Shown here piece by piece: positions 50,807-59,807 of a DNA stretch of 64,000 bases. The position numbers were made by a program, and so were the translations under genes. Location: the NCBI GenBank assembly GCA_964649085.1, contig CAZYPN010000023.1:36121-100120 (forward strand), in the 5' to 3' direction. Under the pieces are notes generated by a model that saw only the letters and a program-made list of their open reading frames with translations, was not told the origin of the DNA and did not search any database. Source of the DNA: JADMJV01 sp964649085. GTDB taxonomy: Bacteria > Vulcanimicrobiota > Xenobia > Xenobiales > JADMJV01. The number at the start of each line of letters is the position of its first letter. Within the stretch, counting starts at the first letter, position 1.

Positions 50807-51749
50807 TGGGGCCGATGCACAGGGCGGGGGGCAGCGGTCGGGCCGGGTAGAGTTGGGCAAAATGGCGCGCCGCCGAGGCTGACATCAGCACCACCCAGTC
50901 TGGGCAGCCCATGGGTTCCTCGGTTGGCGGGGCGCAGGCTGGTAGGGTGCGGTAACAGGGTACAACATCCACGCTTGCGCCTCGCTGTCGAAGGCCCTCA
51001 GGCAGCACGTCGCGGGCTTCTTCGGCCCGGGCCAGCAACACGCGCCGGCCGCTGACCTGCTCCTCACCCAGAGCCTCGAGCAACCCCTCGGCGATGGCCC
51101 GGGGCGCGACCACATCGGCACGCAGGCCCCGCTGTTCCAGGGCCCGCGCGGTGCCCGGGCCGATCACTGCCAGTCGAGCCCGGGCCAGGCGCCGGGGGTC
51201 GCCGCCCGACTGCCAGAGGGCGGTGAAAAAGCGGTCGACGCCGTTGGGACTGGTGAACAGCACCCAGTCATAATCGGGCAACTGCTGCAGCGCCCGTTCC
51301 AACAGCTCGGGACGGCTGGGAGCGGCGAACTCCAGTACGGGATAACTCACGATTTCGGCTCCCAATTGCTCCAGGCGCGACTGCAAGGGTTCCAGCTGGG
51401 AAGGATGGCGTGTCAGCCACAGGCACAAACCGTAGAGCGGTCTCTGCTCCCAACGGTTGGCTCCAGAGGCCTCGCCTACCAGCAACACCCATTCCTCTTC
51501 GAGCACGGGTTGGCCGTGGTATTCACGGCAACGCTGGCGTGGGCTTCCCGGGTGGGTCAACAGTCGCTGGGGGCGCCCCGCGAAATGGGTCGCCAGAGCC
51601 TGCGGACAACCGCACCCAGAAGCCATGATCCAGGCCCCTGGGGCAGCCGGCGGGGGCAGATCTTCAGGTCGCTCAACCCAGCTCCACAGCGAGGGCTGAA
51701 GCCCGCCGGCTTCCTCGATGGCCTGGCACCAGCGCCAGCGGGGGGTCAT
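50613..51749 (-). CDS. hemD: Uroporphyrinogen-III synthase
   Basis: A 378-residue protein with the uroporphyrinogen-III synthase fold in its C-terminal 240 residues: WLTRHPSQLEPLQSRLEQLG, DWVLFTSPNGVDRFF, LAVIGPGTARALEQRGL and the second-domain VVLMSASAARHFAQLYP and PPALCIGPITAEEALRQGY segments. The N-terminal 110 residues resemble part of a tetrapyrrole methylase or an unrelated extra domain and are unusual. It closes hydroxymethylbilane into uroporphyrinogen III. It is the last gene of the hem operon; its ATG overlaps hemC (ATGA). About 33 C-terminal residues beyond the fold overlap the TetR gene. Confidence 0.82.
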   Translation of the reverse strand: MTPRWRWCQAIEEAGGLQPSLWSWVERPEDLPPPAAPGAWIMASGCGCPQALATHFAGRPQRLLTHPGSPRQRCREYHGQPVLEEEWVLLVGEASGANRWEQRPLYGLCLWLTRHPSQLEPLQSRLEQLGAEIVSYPVLEFAAPSRPELLERALQQLPDYDWVLFTSPNGVDRFFTALWQSGGDPRRLARARLAVIGPGTARALEQRGLRADVVAPRAIAEGLLEALGEEQVSGRRVLLARAEEARDVLPEGLRQRGASVDVVPCYRTLPACAPPTEEPMGCPDWVVLMSASAARHFAQLYPARPLPPALCIGPITAEEALRQGYPRLETADQHHLDGVVEKLLQIAAPRHRSAAASGPVVETGSAGQGSPHHPESIA

Positions 51750-52642
51750 TCCTGCATCAACCGGCGAGCCGCCAGCAGCCCCATGGCCTCGGCGTCTTCA
51801 GGTGGGCCCTGGACCTCGACCTCGATCAGCCTGTCTTTCCAGAGGTTGGCCCGCAGGCTCAGCGAGTCGCCCCGCAGGCAGGCCAGGCCACCGGCCGGCA
51901 GGTTGCAGTCGCCCCCCAGGGCTCGAAGAAAAGCGCGCTCGGCCAGAAAAGCCAGTTGCGTGGTGGGGTCGCTCAGGCAGGCCAGCAACTCGCGGGTTTC
52001 CTGATCCTGGCTGCGGTATTGCAAACCCAGGATGCCCTGACAGGGGGCAGGCAGGCATTGCTCCGTGTCGAGGGGGTGGATGTCCTCTTCGCCGGCACCC
52101 GATTCAGAACCCAGTCGTTGCAGCCCGGCACAGGCCAGCACAACGCCTCCGGGATAGTCGCCACGCCGCCATTTCTCGATGCGCGTCGGCACGTTGCCGC
52201 GAATTTCGGCAAATTCCAGATCGGGGCGTAGCCGACGCAGTTGGGCCTGACGCCGCACACTGCCGGTGCCCACCCGTAGCCCTTCTTCCAGGGCCAGTAG
52301 GGGGCGGGGCCCGACCAGGGCATCGCGGGGATCGGCCCGTGGCGGAGGGGGGGCCAGGGCCAGGCCTTCCGGCAGCTGGCTGGGCAAATCCTTCAGGCTG
52401 TGTACGGCGAAGTCGATCGAGCCGGCCAGCAGTTCCTGCTCGATTTCGCGTACGAATACCCCCTTGCCCCCAATCTGGGAAAGAGGATCGCGCTGGTTGA
52501 GGTCACCCTGGGTCTTGATCACCACCAGTTCGATGGTCATCTCGGGATGGTGTTGTTGTAGCGCTCGAGCAATTCCCCGCGACTGGACCAGGGCCAGTCC
52601 GCTGCCTCGGGTTCCCAGGCGCCAGTGAGTTCTAGTAGCCAT
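51746..52642 (-). CDS. hemC: Porphobilinogen deaminase (hydroxymethylbilane synthase)
   Basis: A 298-residue HemC. RLGTRGSGLALVQSRGIA opens the first domain; QIGGKGVFVREIEQELL, DFAVHSLKDLPSQLPEGL and VGTGSVRRQAQL are family motifs, and GDYPGGVVLACAGLQRLG follows. The dipyrromethane-binding cysteine is C246 in LGGDCNLPAG, with Asp where many homologues have Gly or another small residue before Cys. It polymerises four porphobilinogens into hydroxymethylbilane. The start overlaps the ccsA-like gene by 11 bp. Confidence 0.95.
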   Translation of the reverse strand: MATRTHWRLGTRGSGLALVQSRGIARALQQHHPEMTIELVVIKTQGDLNQRDPLSQIGGKGVFVREIEQELLAGSIDFAVHSLKDLPSQLPEGLALAPPPPRADPRDALVGPRPLLALEEGLRVGTGSVRRQAQLRRLRPDLEFAEIRGNVPTRIEKWRRGDYPGGVVLACAGLQRLGSESGAGEEDIHPLDTEQCLPAPCQGILGLQYRSQDQETRELLACLSDPTTQLAFLAERAFLRALGGDCNLPAGGLACLRGDSLSLRANLWKDRLIEVEVQGPPEDAEAMGLLAARRLMQE

Positions 52643-53411
52643 GATCGCCTCCTGGGGCCAGCAGACTGATAACCAGGCAAATGAAGGCCATCAGTAAGAT
52701 GCTGTTGATCCGTCGACCTTGCCAGCCCGACAGGATGCGAGCGTGCAGATAGACGAGGTAAAACAATCCGGTGGCGCCGACCATGGTCTCTTTGGCGTCC
52801 CAGTTCCATTTCCAGCCAGGCATCTGGGTACCGCTGACCATTCCCATGACCAGTAGCGGAAAGCCTACCAGAATGAAGCGAAAAGCCACCCGATCCAGAG
52901 TGTCCAGGGAGGGCAACAGGAAAGCACTGCTGAGCTTTTTCTGCTTCAGCTTACGAGATTGAAGAAAGTAGAGCAGCGCACAGAAGGTCGCCAGGCAGAA
53001 GGCGGCATAGCTGGCCACCAGCGAGCTGACGTGCAACGGGAACCAGGCTGAGTCGTGGGGGTGCAGGCGGTGTTGATCGAGGCTGAAGGTGGCGAAGGTC
53101 GTCAGCACGGCCGCCGCCGGAGCAGCGATATATCCCAGCGCTTCCACTTTCCAGCGTTTGCCAAGCAGGGCGTAAAAAGCGACAAGCACCCAGCCCAGGC
53201 TGGCCATGGCTTCGCTCATGGTGGTAAAGGGTAGGTGCTGGCGCTGGATCGAGATGCCCACCAGTCCGCCCGTATGAAAGGCGTGGCTGAGCAGCAGCAA
53301 ACGGGTCCAGCCTCGCCAGTCACGCAGGCGGCGGTGAAACAGGTTGTAGTGAAATCCGAACGCGGATATCAGGTAGCCCAGAGCGGCGAACCCAAGCAGC
53401 ACACTAGTCAC
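52632..53411 (-). CDS. CcsA/HemX-type cytochrome c assembly protein
   Basis: A 259-residue membrane protein with eight predicted helices. The haem-handling WD motif is present as WNWDAKETMVGATG (W204 to E208), with histidines in LLLLSHAFHTGGL and FPLHVSSLVASYA flanking it as in CcsA and HemX. In Bacillus, hemX sits between hemA and hemC and affects HemA levels; the same order is found here. It overlaps hemA by 8 bp and hemC by 11 bp. Confidence 0.85.
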   Translation of the reverse strand: MTSVLLGFAALGYLISAFGFHYNLFHRRLRDWRGWTRLLLLSHAFHTGGLVGISIQRQHLPFTTMSEAMASLGWVLVAFYALLGKRWKVEALGYIAAPAAAVLTTFATFSLDQHRLHPHDSAWFPLHVSSLVASYAAFCLATFCALLYFLQSRKLKQKKLSSAFLLPSLDTLDRVAFRFILVGFPLLVMGMVSGTQMPGWKWNWDAKETMVGATGLFYLVYLHARILSGWQGRRINSILLMAFICLVISLLAPGGDHGY

Positions 53412-54657
53412 CTGACGGAGACTCCGTGATCCCGAGAATCTCCAACGAGCGCAGCAGTTCTTCGCTGGGCACCCCGGCGCTACTCATCTTCTTGAGTTGC
53501 AGCGTGGGCCTGTGCAGCAACTTATTGACCAGAGCCTGTGAGAACTGCTCCAGGCGTGCCGACTCTTCGGGGCCGAGCTGGCCTTGAAAGCGAGCCAGCT
53601 CTTGCTGACGGACGTTTTCGAAGGCCTCTCGCAGCATGCGAATCGCTTCACCGGCCTTTCGCGACTCGAGATAGCGAGAAAATTCTTGATACTCCAGGTC
53701 GACGATGCGCAGCACCTTCTGGACTTCGCTCTGTCGGCGAGCCAGATTCTCGGCGACCACCGACTGCAGGTCGTCGATATTGTAGAGATAGACATTGGCC
53801 AGTTCCTGGCAGCTGGGTTCGAGGTCGCGGGGCACGGCGATGTCGACCATAAAAAGGGGGCGGCCGCGACGCTGGGCCATAATGGCCGCCAGGCGTTGGC
53901 GGCTGACCACGTAGTGGGGGGCCCCGGTACTGGCGATCAGGATGTCGATGTCGAGCAGAGCCTTGTCCAGCTCTTCAAACGGGGCCGCTTCGCCCCCGCA
54001 GCGGGCGGCCAGTTCTTCGGCTCGGGCCAGGGTGCGATTGACTACTCGAATGCGCTCGACCCCGCTGTTTTGCAGCAGCTTGAGGGCGGCCTGAGTCATC
54101 TTTCCGGCACCGAGCAGCAACACGCGTCGACCCTTGAGATCCTCGAAGATCATCTGGGCCAGTTCCACGGCCGCCGCAGCCACGCTGGCCGCTCCCTGGC
54201 AGATGCGGGTTTGCGAGCGCGCCAGTTTGCCCACTTTGAGGGCCCAGGGGAAAAGTTTATCGAGCAGAGGGCCGGTGGTTCGGGCCTGCTGGGCCACCGT
54301 GAAGGCCTGACGCACCTGGGCCAGGATCTGGTTTTCACCGAGAACCAGCGAATCCAGTCCGCTGGATACCTGGAACAGATGCTTGATCGCTTCGTCATCC
54401 TTCTGCAGATAGAGAAAGTCGGGATGACCCTGGCCCTGGAAAAGTTCCAGCAGGCGCGAGCGGCACAGCGAGGGTTCTTGGGTAACGGCGTAGATTTCGG
54501 TGCGATTGCAGGTCGACAACATGGCCAGTTCGTCGATCCCCGGGGGCTCGCAGAAGCGTTTGAGCAGGTCTGGCACCTGTTCCTCGCCATAGGCGAAGCG
54601 CTCGCGGATTTCCAGCGGAGCGGTTTTGTGGTTCAAACCCAGTAAGATCAGGGACAC
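53404..54657 (-). CDS. hemA: Glutamyl-tRNA reductase
   Basis: A 417-residue GluTR, first enzyme of C5-pathway tetrapyrrole synthesis. The N-terminal catalytic domain has GLNHKTAPLEIRERFA and the nucleophile C50 in AMLSTCNRTEIYAV. SGLDSLVLGENQILAQVRQAF follows, then the NADPH domain with VLLLGAGKMTQAALKLLQ and NRTLARAEELAARCGG. A helical dimerisation domain ends the protein. The start is a GTG. It leads the operon hemA-ccsA-hemC-hemD; hemB is not in the window. Confidence 0.96.
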   Translation of the reverse strand: MSLILLGLNHKTAPLEIRERFAYGEEQVPDLLKRFCEPPGIDELAMLSTCNRTEIYAVTQEPSLCRSRLLELFQGQGHPDFLYLQKDDEAIKHLFQVSSGLDSLVLGENQILAQVRQAFTVAQQARTTGPLLDKLFPWALKVGKLARSQTRICQGAASVAAAAVELAQMIFEDLKGRRVLLLGAGKMTQAALKLLQNSGVERIRVVNRTLARAEELAARCGGEAAPFEELDKALLDIDILIASTGAPHYVVSRQRLAAIMAQRRGRPLFMVDIAVPRDLEPSCQELANVYLYNIDDLQSVVAENLARRQSEVQKVLRIVDLEYQEFSRYLESRKAGEAIRMLREAFENVRQQELARFQGQLGPEESARLEQFSQALVNKLLHRPTLQLKKMSSAGVPSEELLRSLEILGITESPSGD

Positions 54658-54704
54658 GACGAATCTGGTCTACCCTTGCAGCGGTCTCGAGAATCCTGTT
54701 CCCC

Positions 54705-55859
54705 TCAGGCCAGGTATTCCAGCAGGATGCGCTCGGCCCTTTGCAAGTCGTCCACAAGATGAACCATGTTTTGAAACTTGCCTCGGGTTGCCAGACGCTC
54801 AACGGCCGGATAGCAGGGAATGCCCAGGGGATCGTCGGTCCAGTAGGCGCTGGGGTAAAAGATCATGGGCGAGCGCACTTCATAGGTCGTGTAATAGTTC
54901 TGGCAGGCATCTTGAAAAATTTCCTGCACGGTTCCGGCGCCTCCCGGAGCGAACACGATGCCCCCGGTGGCCAGCGCCAGCAGGCCTTCCTCGCGCAGAC
55001 TGTTTTCGAAATATTTGGCGATGTGGCTGGCGAACACGTTGGGCGGTTCGTGACCGTAGAACCAGGTGGGGATGCCCAGGCTCTCGCCCCCAGCGGCGGG
55101 GGGAAAAGCCTGGCGAACGGCCATACCCGTGGCCAGCCATTCGCCCACGCCGTCGCGGAAGGTGGGACAGGCCGAAAGGATCTGCAACGCCTGTTGCAGG
55201 GCCTCGTCGGGATGGGGGGCCAGGAAAGCTCCCAGATTGGTGGCTTCCATCAGGCCCGGGCCCCCGCCCGAGGCAGGCAACAGGCCCTGACGGCGAAGCG
55301 AGCGGGACAGTTCCGCAATCTCTCGGTAGAGAGGCTGATTGCGAGGCACCGCGTGGCCGCCCATCACCGCCACCAGGCTGCGGTGACCCAGGCCGTGCAG
55401 CCACTCTTCCAGAGCGTCACTGATGGAACTATCGTGAATGCGGCGACTCAGTTGCTCATCGACGAGCACGGGCCACAGAGCGCTTTGAGGATGCTCGGGG
55501 TCGCGGAAGCTGCGATAGACGCGATAGTCGGGTGTCGATTGATACGATGTGAGCCGATCGGTCGCAGCCGGGTCGAAGCCCTCAAAAAGTTCTTCTACAG
55601 TGTACAGTGAGGTTCGAAAGGGTCGGTATTCCTTGCCCTCGAGCGGGGGTACACAAAGACAACCCTGGCGAGCCAGATGGCCCGCCAGGGCGTCGTCGAG
55701 CAGACATCCGAGGAAGACACTTCCCGTGCAATCAATGGTGCGCATTGCGCTGGAGTGGGCTCTCAGGTCCAGACCCTGGAACACCCAACCTTTCAGGCAC
55801 TGCGGGCGCTCGCGGAGAACCTCTTCAAGGGCACCTTCACTATCGATTTCCCGGGCCAC
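54705..55859 (-). CDS. LOG-family (lysine-decarboxylase-like) Rossmann protein
   Basis: A 384-residue protein. The C-terminal half has the LOG-family pattern: SLVAVMGGHAVPRN, LLPASGGGPGLMEATNLGAF and GGIVFAPGGAGTVQEIFQDA, which holds the PGGxGTxxE motif of nucleotide 5'-monophosphate nucleosidases. The N-terminal ~150 residues are unlike short LOG proteins, which recalls longer PpnN-like enzymes. It could hydrolyse nucleotide monophosphates to base and ribose phosphate. Start GTG; it follows the 147-residue secreted protein gene after 6 bp, so may be co-transcribed with it. Confidence 0.78.
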   Translation of the reverse strand: MAREIDSEGALEEVLRERPQCLKGWVFQGLDLRAHSSAMRTIDCTGSVFLGCLLDDALAGHLARQGCLCVPPLEGKEYRPFRTSLYTVEELFEGFDPAATDRLTSYQSTPDYRVYRSFRDPEHPQSALWPVLVDEQLSRRIHDSSISDALEEWLHGLGHRSLVAVMGGHAVPRNQPLYREIAELSRSLRRQGLLPASGGGPGLMEATNLGAFLAPHPDEALQQALQILSACPTFRDGVGEWLATGMAVRQAFPPAAGGESLGIPTWFYGHEPPNVFASHIAKYFENSLREEGLLALATGGIVFAPGGAGTVQEIFQDACQNYYTTYEVRSPMIFYPSAYWTDDPLGIPCYPAVERLATRGKFQNMVHLVDDLQRAERILLEYLA

Positions 55860-55865
55860 GCGCCT

Positions 55866-56309
55866 CTATAGCCACTTGTAGCTTGACATCAAAGACTTAC
55901 GGATGTTGGGAATGTTGTCGGGGCAGGTGTTGTTGTGCACCAGCGTCAGAATGGCCCCCTTTTTGCCCTTCTTGGCGATCCAAAGATAGGTTTTGTAGCC
56001 GTCTTTGGTGGTGAATTCCAGGCGCTTGGCCGCCTGATTGCCCAGTTTGTCATCAAAAATCTTGGTACCGGCGTTCTGACCGGCGGCGTTCTTGGCCCAT
56101 TGGTCGAGCGAGATGGGTACCTCGGCTACTGAGCTGAGCACCAGCGCTCCGGTATTGTTTTTGTTGGCATAGGCCTGTTCGGCGGGGCGGAAGTTCCAAG
56201 TGCTGGGAATGTCCACGGAAAAGAGATTCTTTGGCTCTTTCACCACCTTGGCAAAGACCAGGCCCGGGACCAGGAAAAGGGCCAGTAAGATCAGGGTGAG
56301 TCGTCGCAT
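55866..56309 (-). CDS. Small secreted protein, unknown function
   Basis: A 147-residue protein with a clear signal peptide (MRRLTLILLALFLVPGLVFA) and GAGGAGG before the ATG. The mature domain (SVDIPSTWNFRPAEQAYANK, YKTYLWIAKKGKKGAILTLVHN) resembles PsbP-like or DUF1795-type single-domain secreted proteins. No catalytic residues are evident. It lies between a similar-sized secreted protein upstream and the LOG gene. Confidence 0.7.
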   Translation of the reverse strand: MRRLTLILLALFLVPGLVFAKVVKEPKNLFSVDIPSTWNFRPAEQAYANKNNTGALVLSSVAEVPISLDQWAKNAAGQNAGTKIFDDKLGNQAAKRLEFTTKDGYKTYLWIAKKGKKGAILTLVHNNTCPDNIPNIRKSLMSSYKWL

Positions 56310-56334
56310 GAGGTCCTCCTCGAGATAGTGGGGC

Positions 56335-56916
56335 TTATGTTTGCGGTTGCCGCAATTTCCCCTGGTCGGACTCCAAGAGCCCGGGAACCCCTCTTGACGA
56401 GGTCGAGAAGGGGTTGAAGGTCGCGGGACGGTCCACAGGTTGTGCCAGAATCACGGCGACGGAACAAAAGGTTTCCGTCTGCGCTCCCAGCCAGCGAAAT
56501 CCGCGTAACACTTCGTCCAGGCACGCCACCAGTGCAAAACCCTGCTGGGGCAAGCATGTAAAGACCAGGGTAATGGCCCGGTTGTTGTGACTGCTGAACA
56601 CCACGCGATGCAGTCTGCCCTGGTATTCTCCTGTCCATTGCCAGCCGGGTTGGCCGTCGAGCTGCATCGGTTCAAGGCCGCCGCGAAGTTTTCCGGGAAA
56701 TCGGCTCAGGGCCTGGCGTGCGGCCGCCTCGGGCGGGCCCTTGAGGGGCGTAACCTCCCAACAGAGCGACAGGCCACCGTCGGGGGCAGACCAGCGATCG
56801 GGGGCGGGGCTGAACCAGCCCGCAGGCACCGGGACCTGCACCTGCGGCCCAGTCGGCTTCGCCCAGACCAGCGTGCTGCCCCAAAGCACCAGCAACAGGG
56901 TTCTTATCCAGGCCAT
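56335..56916 (-). CDS. Secreted protein, unknown function
   Basis: A 193-residue protein with a signal peptide (MAWIRTLLLVLWGSTLVWA). The mature part (VPVPAGWFSPAPDRWSAPDG, PGWQWTGEYQGRLHRVVFSS) looks related in layout to the next gene's product (a compact mixed alpha/beta domain with a W-rich strand), followed by a disordered C terminus. No family is recognised. It begins a leftward group including the 147-residue secreted protein and the LOG-family gene. Confidence 0.65.
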   Translation of the reverse strand: MAWIRTLLLVLWGSTLVWAKPTGPQVQVPVPAGWFSPAPDRWSAPDGGLSLCWEVTPLKGPPEAAARQALSRFPGKLRGGLEPMQLDGQPGWQWTGEYQGRLHRVVFSSHNNRAITLVFTCLPQQGFALVACLDEVLRGFRWLGAQTETFCSVAVILAQPVDRPATFNPFSTSSRGVPGLLESDQGKLRQPQT

Positions 56917-56987
56917 TGGCAGGTATTGGACCAGAGCCAGGGCTCACCTTCCTTGCCCGGGTTAAGGCATTTTTCATGCCAGGCACG

Positions 56988-56993
56988 TAAGAT
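56988..56993 (+). promoter_or_regulatory. Candidate -10 box of a leaderless transcript
   Basis: TAAGAT at 56988-56993, six bases (ACGTCC), then the ATG at 57000. No ribosome binding site precedes the ATG; no strong -35 box is seen. Confidence 0.4.
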
Positions 56994-56999
56994 ACGTCC

Positions 57000-57437
57000 A
57001 TGCACTTGATGGGATTTCGCAGCGTAGCCCCCGAAACCACCGCTTCCAACGTTCGCAACCAGTGGAGCGCGGTGCGCAAGGTGGATCAGGGAAGCTGGCA
57101 GCACGTTACCGATTTGGACCCTCGCGAAGATTTCGTTCACTTCGAAGTCGGCGGAGGCATCAGCCAGAGCATTCTCAGCCCTGAAGATTCGTCTCAGTTG
57201 TCGGTGTCGCGTCGGCTGACCCAGCACGAAAGCGTTCAATTGACTCAGGAAAGTCTCTCGGAGTCGGGCCACTACGTTCGCCTGGAGGTCTATCAGGCGC
57301 GGGGCAAAACCGAGGCCTATCTGACTCAGGGGTTGGGTCCCAACCTGACCGACTATCGGGCCGAAGGCCCGGTGGCCGAAAAGCTGTTGGAGGACATGAA
57401 CCGCGACTTCGAAACCCGCTGGAACATCGCCAGGTAG
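57000..57437 (+). CDS. Soluble protein, unknown function
   Basis: A 145-residue hydrophilic protein (MHLMGFRSVAPETTAS start) without signal peptide or membrane segment. It is mixed alpha/beta with many Gln, Ser and Glu residues. No family is recognised. It is divergent from the secreted-protein group and upstream of the MacA-like gene (70 bp gap), so a separate transcription unit is likely. Confidence 0.6.
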   Translation: MHLMGFRSVAPETTASNVRNQWSAVRKVDQGSWQHVTDLDPREDFVHFEVGGGISQSILSPEDSSQLSVSRRLTQHESVQLTQESLSESGHYVRLEVYQARGKTEAYLTQGLGPNLTDYRAEGPVAEKLLEDMNRDFETRWNIAR

Positions 57438-57507
57438 GACTAAAGTCTCGAATCTCTGGCCTGGAGAAACTCCCGGCGTTCGATAGGGTTGATCTCTCGG
57501 TAGCGGA

Positions 57508-59064
57508 ATGAGGGCGGAGATGAAAACCCTGGCGAGTAAGTTATTGTGGCTCCTGGCCGTAGTTCTGGTCCTGGGCGGTGGCGGCTACTGGTGGACTCAT
57601 CGCCAGGCTCAACAAACCCAGAGCAAACTGGAAACGGCGCCGGTGGTGAAAGGCAACATTCGCTCTCGGGTAACCGCTACGGGCAATTTGCAGGCCGTCA
57701 CCCAGATCACCGTGGGCAGCCAGGTGTCGGGCATTGTTCAGCAGCTTTTTGTCGATTTTAATAGCCGGGTGCGCAAGGGTCAGCCCCTGGCCCAGATCGA
57801 CCCGGCCACCTTTGAGGCCCAACTCGAACAGACCACGGCCAGTGTGAACAACGCCCAGTCCCAACTGCACAATGCCGAGGCCAACGTGGGCAATCAGGCC
57901 GCCAACGTGCGTTCGGCCGAGGCGGCCGTCAGCAGTGCCCAGGCCAAGGTCGAAGCGGCGCTGGGTAACCTGGCCAATTCGCAAGCCGCCGTAACCACGG
58001 CAGAAGCCAATTTGCGCAAGGGCCAGGCCGATCTGACCCTGGCCCAGCGCAACGAGGAGCGTCAGGCTCTGCTCAAAGAACGCGAGTTGATCTCGGCGGC
58101 CGATCTGGACACGGCCCGGACCACCACGCTGACCACCCGGGCCACGGTGGACTCGCTGCGGGCCCAGATCGAAGCGGCCCGGGCAGGGCTGCGCTCGGCC
58201 CAGGCCAACGTGCGCTCGGCCCAGGCCGAAGTGGAGGCCGCTCGCATGCGGGTACAGGCCGCCCAACAGCAATACCAGTCGGCCCGGGCCCAGGTGCAGG
58301 GAGCCCGGGCCCAGGTGTCACAGGCCCAGGCCAACCAGAGTCAGGCCCGCACCAATTTGAGCTTTACCACCATTCGTTCACCCATCGACGGCATCGTGCT
58401 GGATCGCAAGGTGACGCTGGGCCAAACCGTGGCTGCCCAGTTTCAGGCTCCCGATCTGTTCACGCTGGCGGAAAATCTCGATCAGATTCAGGTGCAGACC
58501 AATATCGACGAGGCCGACATCGGCCAGATCAAAGAGGGAGCACAGGTGACGTTCACCGTAGACGCCTATGCCGAAGAGCGCTTTCGCGGCAAGGTCAAGG
58601 AAATCCGTCAATCTCCGGTCACGGTGCAGAACGTCGTCACCTACGTGGTCATTGTGGATACGCGTAACGATGAAGGCAAGCTCAAGCCGGGCATGACGGC
58701 CACCGTGAATATCCAGGTGGCCTCGCGCGAAGATGTGCTGCTGGTACCCAACGCGGCTTTGCGCTTTCGACCCCCTCAGCCGCCCGCAGCCAGTAGCCGC
58801 AATCGGTCCGGCAGTCGCCCCCCTGGGGGCAATGGGGAACGCAAGCGGGAGCCGCGCAAGTCCAGCCTGTGGACCGTCGACCCGCGCGATCCCAACAAAT
58901 TTGTCGAGCACAAAGTGGTGACCGGCATCACCGATGGCAGCGATACGGAACTGGTGGAAACGGACCTCAAAGAAGGTGACCTCGTGGTGGTATCAACGGG
59001 GTCGGCTACCACCTCGCCTTCCAACGGCAACAGCCGCTCGACCCGTGGCCCGCGGTTGTTCTAG
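57508..59064 (+). CDS. MacA-like periplasmic adaptor
   Basis: A 518-residue HlyD/RND-type membrane fusion protein. A membrane anchor (KLLWLLAVVLVLGGGGYWW) precedes the lipoyl/barrel half RVTATGNLQAVTQITVGSQV-SG. A long coiled coil (about 100-280) follows, built from Ala/Gln/Glu repeats such as AAVSSAQAKVEAALGNLANS, then TTIRSPIDGIVLDRKVTLGQ, the beta-barrel and a basic, Ser/Arg-rich C-terminal tail. The coil is longer than in MacA. The start is ATG at 57508 or 57520. The ATPase gene begins 2 bp after the stop. Confidence 0.88.
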   Translation: MRAEMKTLASKLLWLLAVVLVLGGGGYWWTHRQAQQTQSKLETAPVVKGNIRSRVTATGNLQAVTQITVGSQVSGIVQQLFVDFNSRVRKGQPLAQIDPATFEAQLEQTTASVNNAQSQLHNAEANVGNQAANVRSAEAAVSSAQAKVEAALGNLANSQAAVTTAEANLRKGQADLTLAQRNEERQALLKERELISAADLDTARTTTLTTRATVDSLRAQIEAARAGLRSAQANVRSAQAEVEAARMRVQAAQQQYQSARAQVQGARAQVSQAQANQSQARTNLSFTTIRSPIDGIVLDRKVTLGQTVAAQFQAPDLFTLAENLDQIQVQTNIDEADIGQIKEGAQVTFTVDAYAEERFRGKVKEIRQSPVTVQNVVTYVVIVDTRNDEGKLKPGMTATVNIQVASREDVLLVPNAALRFRPPQPPAASSRNRSGSRPPGGNGERKREPRKSSLWTVDPRDPNKFVEHKVVTGITDGSDTELVETDLKEGDLVVVSTGSATTSPSNGNSRSTRGPRLF

Positions 59065-59066
59065 CC

Positions 59067-59807
59067 ATGCCCTACGTCATTGAGGCCTGCGATCTTACCC
59101 GGGTCTACGAGGGCGAAGTTTCCGTGATCGCGCTACGGGGAGTCAGCCTGAATTTGGAACCCGGAGAGTTTGTGGCCATCATGGGTCCGTCGGGCTCGGG
59201 CAAGTCGACCACGATGAACCTGCTGGGCTGCCTCGACCGCCCCAGCAGCGGTAGCTACAAGCTGGATGGTATTGAGGTGTCGGGTATGACGGCCGACGAG
59301 CTGGCCGAGATCCGCAACCAGAAGATCGGCTTCGTGTTTCAGGGCTTCAATCTGCTGCCGCGAACCACGGCCATGGAGAATGTGGAACTGCCCCTGCTCT
59401 ATCGGGAGAAAGAAATTCCCTCCAGGGAACGCAAGGAGCGCTGTGTGGAGGCGTTGCGCTCGGTGGGTCTGGCGCACCGTCTGGATCACGTGCCCACCCA
59501 GATGTCCGGGGGAGAGCAACAACGGGTGGCCATCGCTCGGGCGCTGGTGACCCAGCCGGCCTTGTTGCTGGCCGACGAGCCCACCGGCAATCTCGATTCG
59601 CGCACGTCCATCGAGGTGATGCGGATTTTTCAGCGCCTCAACGAGCAGAATATCACCATTATGCTGGTGACCCATGAGCACGATATTGCCCAGTATGCCA
59701 AGCGCATCGTGACCTTTCGCGACGGACGCATCCGCAGCGACGTTCCCGTGCGCGAGCGTCTGGTGGCCGAAGAAGTGCTACAGAACTGGGTGGACGACGA
59801 CCTATGA
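59067..59807 (+). CDS. MacB-type ABC transporter ATPase
   Basis: A 246-residue ATP-binding subunit of the MacB/LolD class. Walker A is MGPSGSGKSTTMNLLGCLDR, followed by FVFQGFNLLPRTTAMENVEL-P; the signature is MSGGEQQRVAIARALV and Walker B LLLADEPTGNLDS. It overlaps the permease gene by 4 bp (ATGA at 59804). Together with the adaptor upstream it forms a tripartite exporter that needs a TolC-like partner, which could be the one at 48761 or another elsewhere. Confidence 0.93.
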   Translation: MPYVIEACDLTRVYEGEVSVIALRGVSLNLEPGEFVAIMGPSGSGKSTTMNLLGCLDRPSSGSYKLDGIEVSGMTADELAEIRNQKIGFVFQGFNLLPRTTAMENVELPLLYREKEIPSRERKERCVEALRSVGLAHRLDHVPTQMSGGEQQRVAIARALVTQPALLLADEPTGNLDSRTSIEVMRIFQRLNEQNITIMLVTHEHDIAQYAKRIVTFRDGRIRSDVPVRERLVAEEVLQNWVDDDL

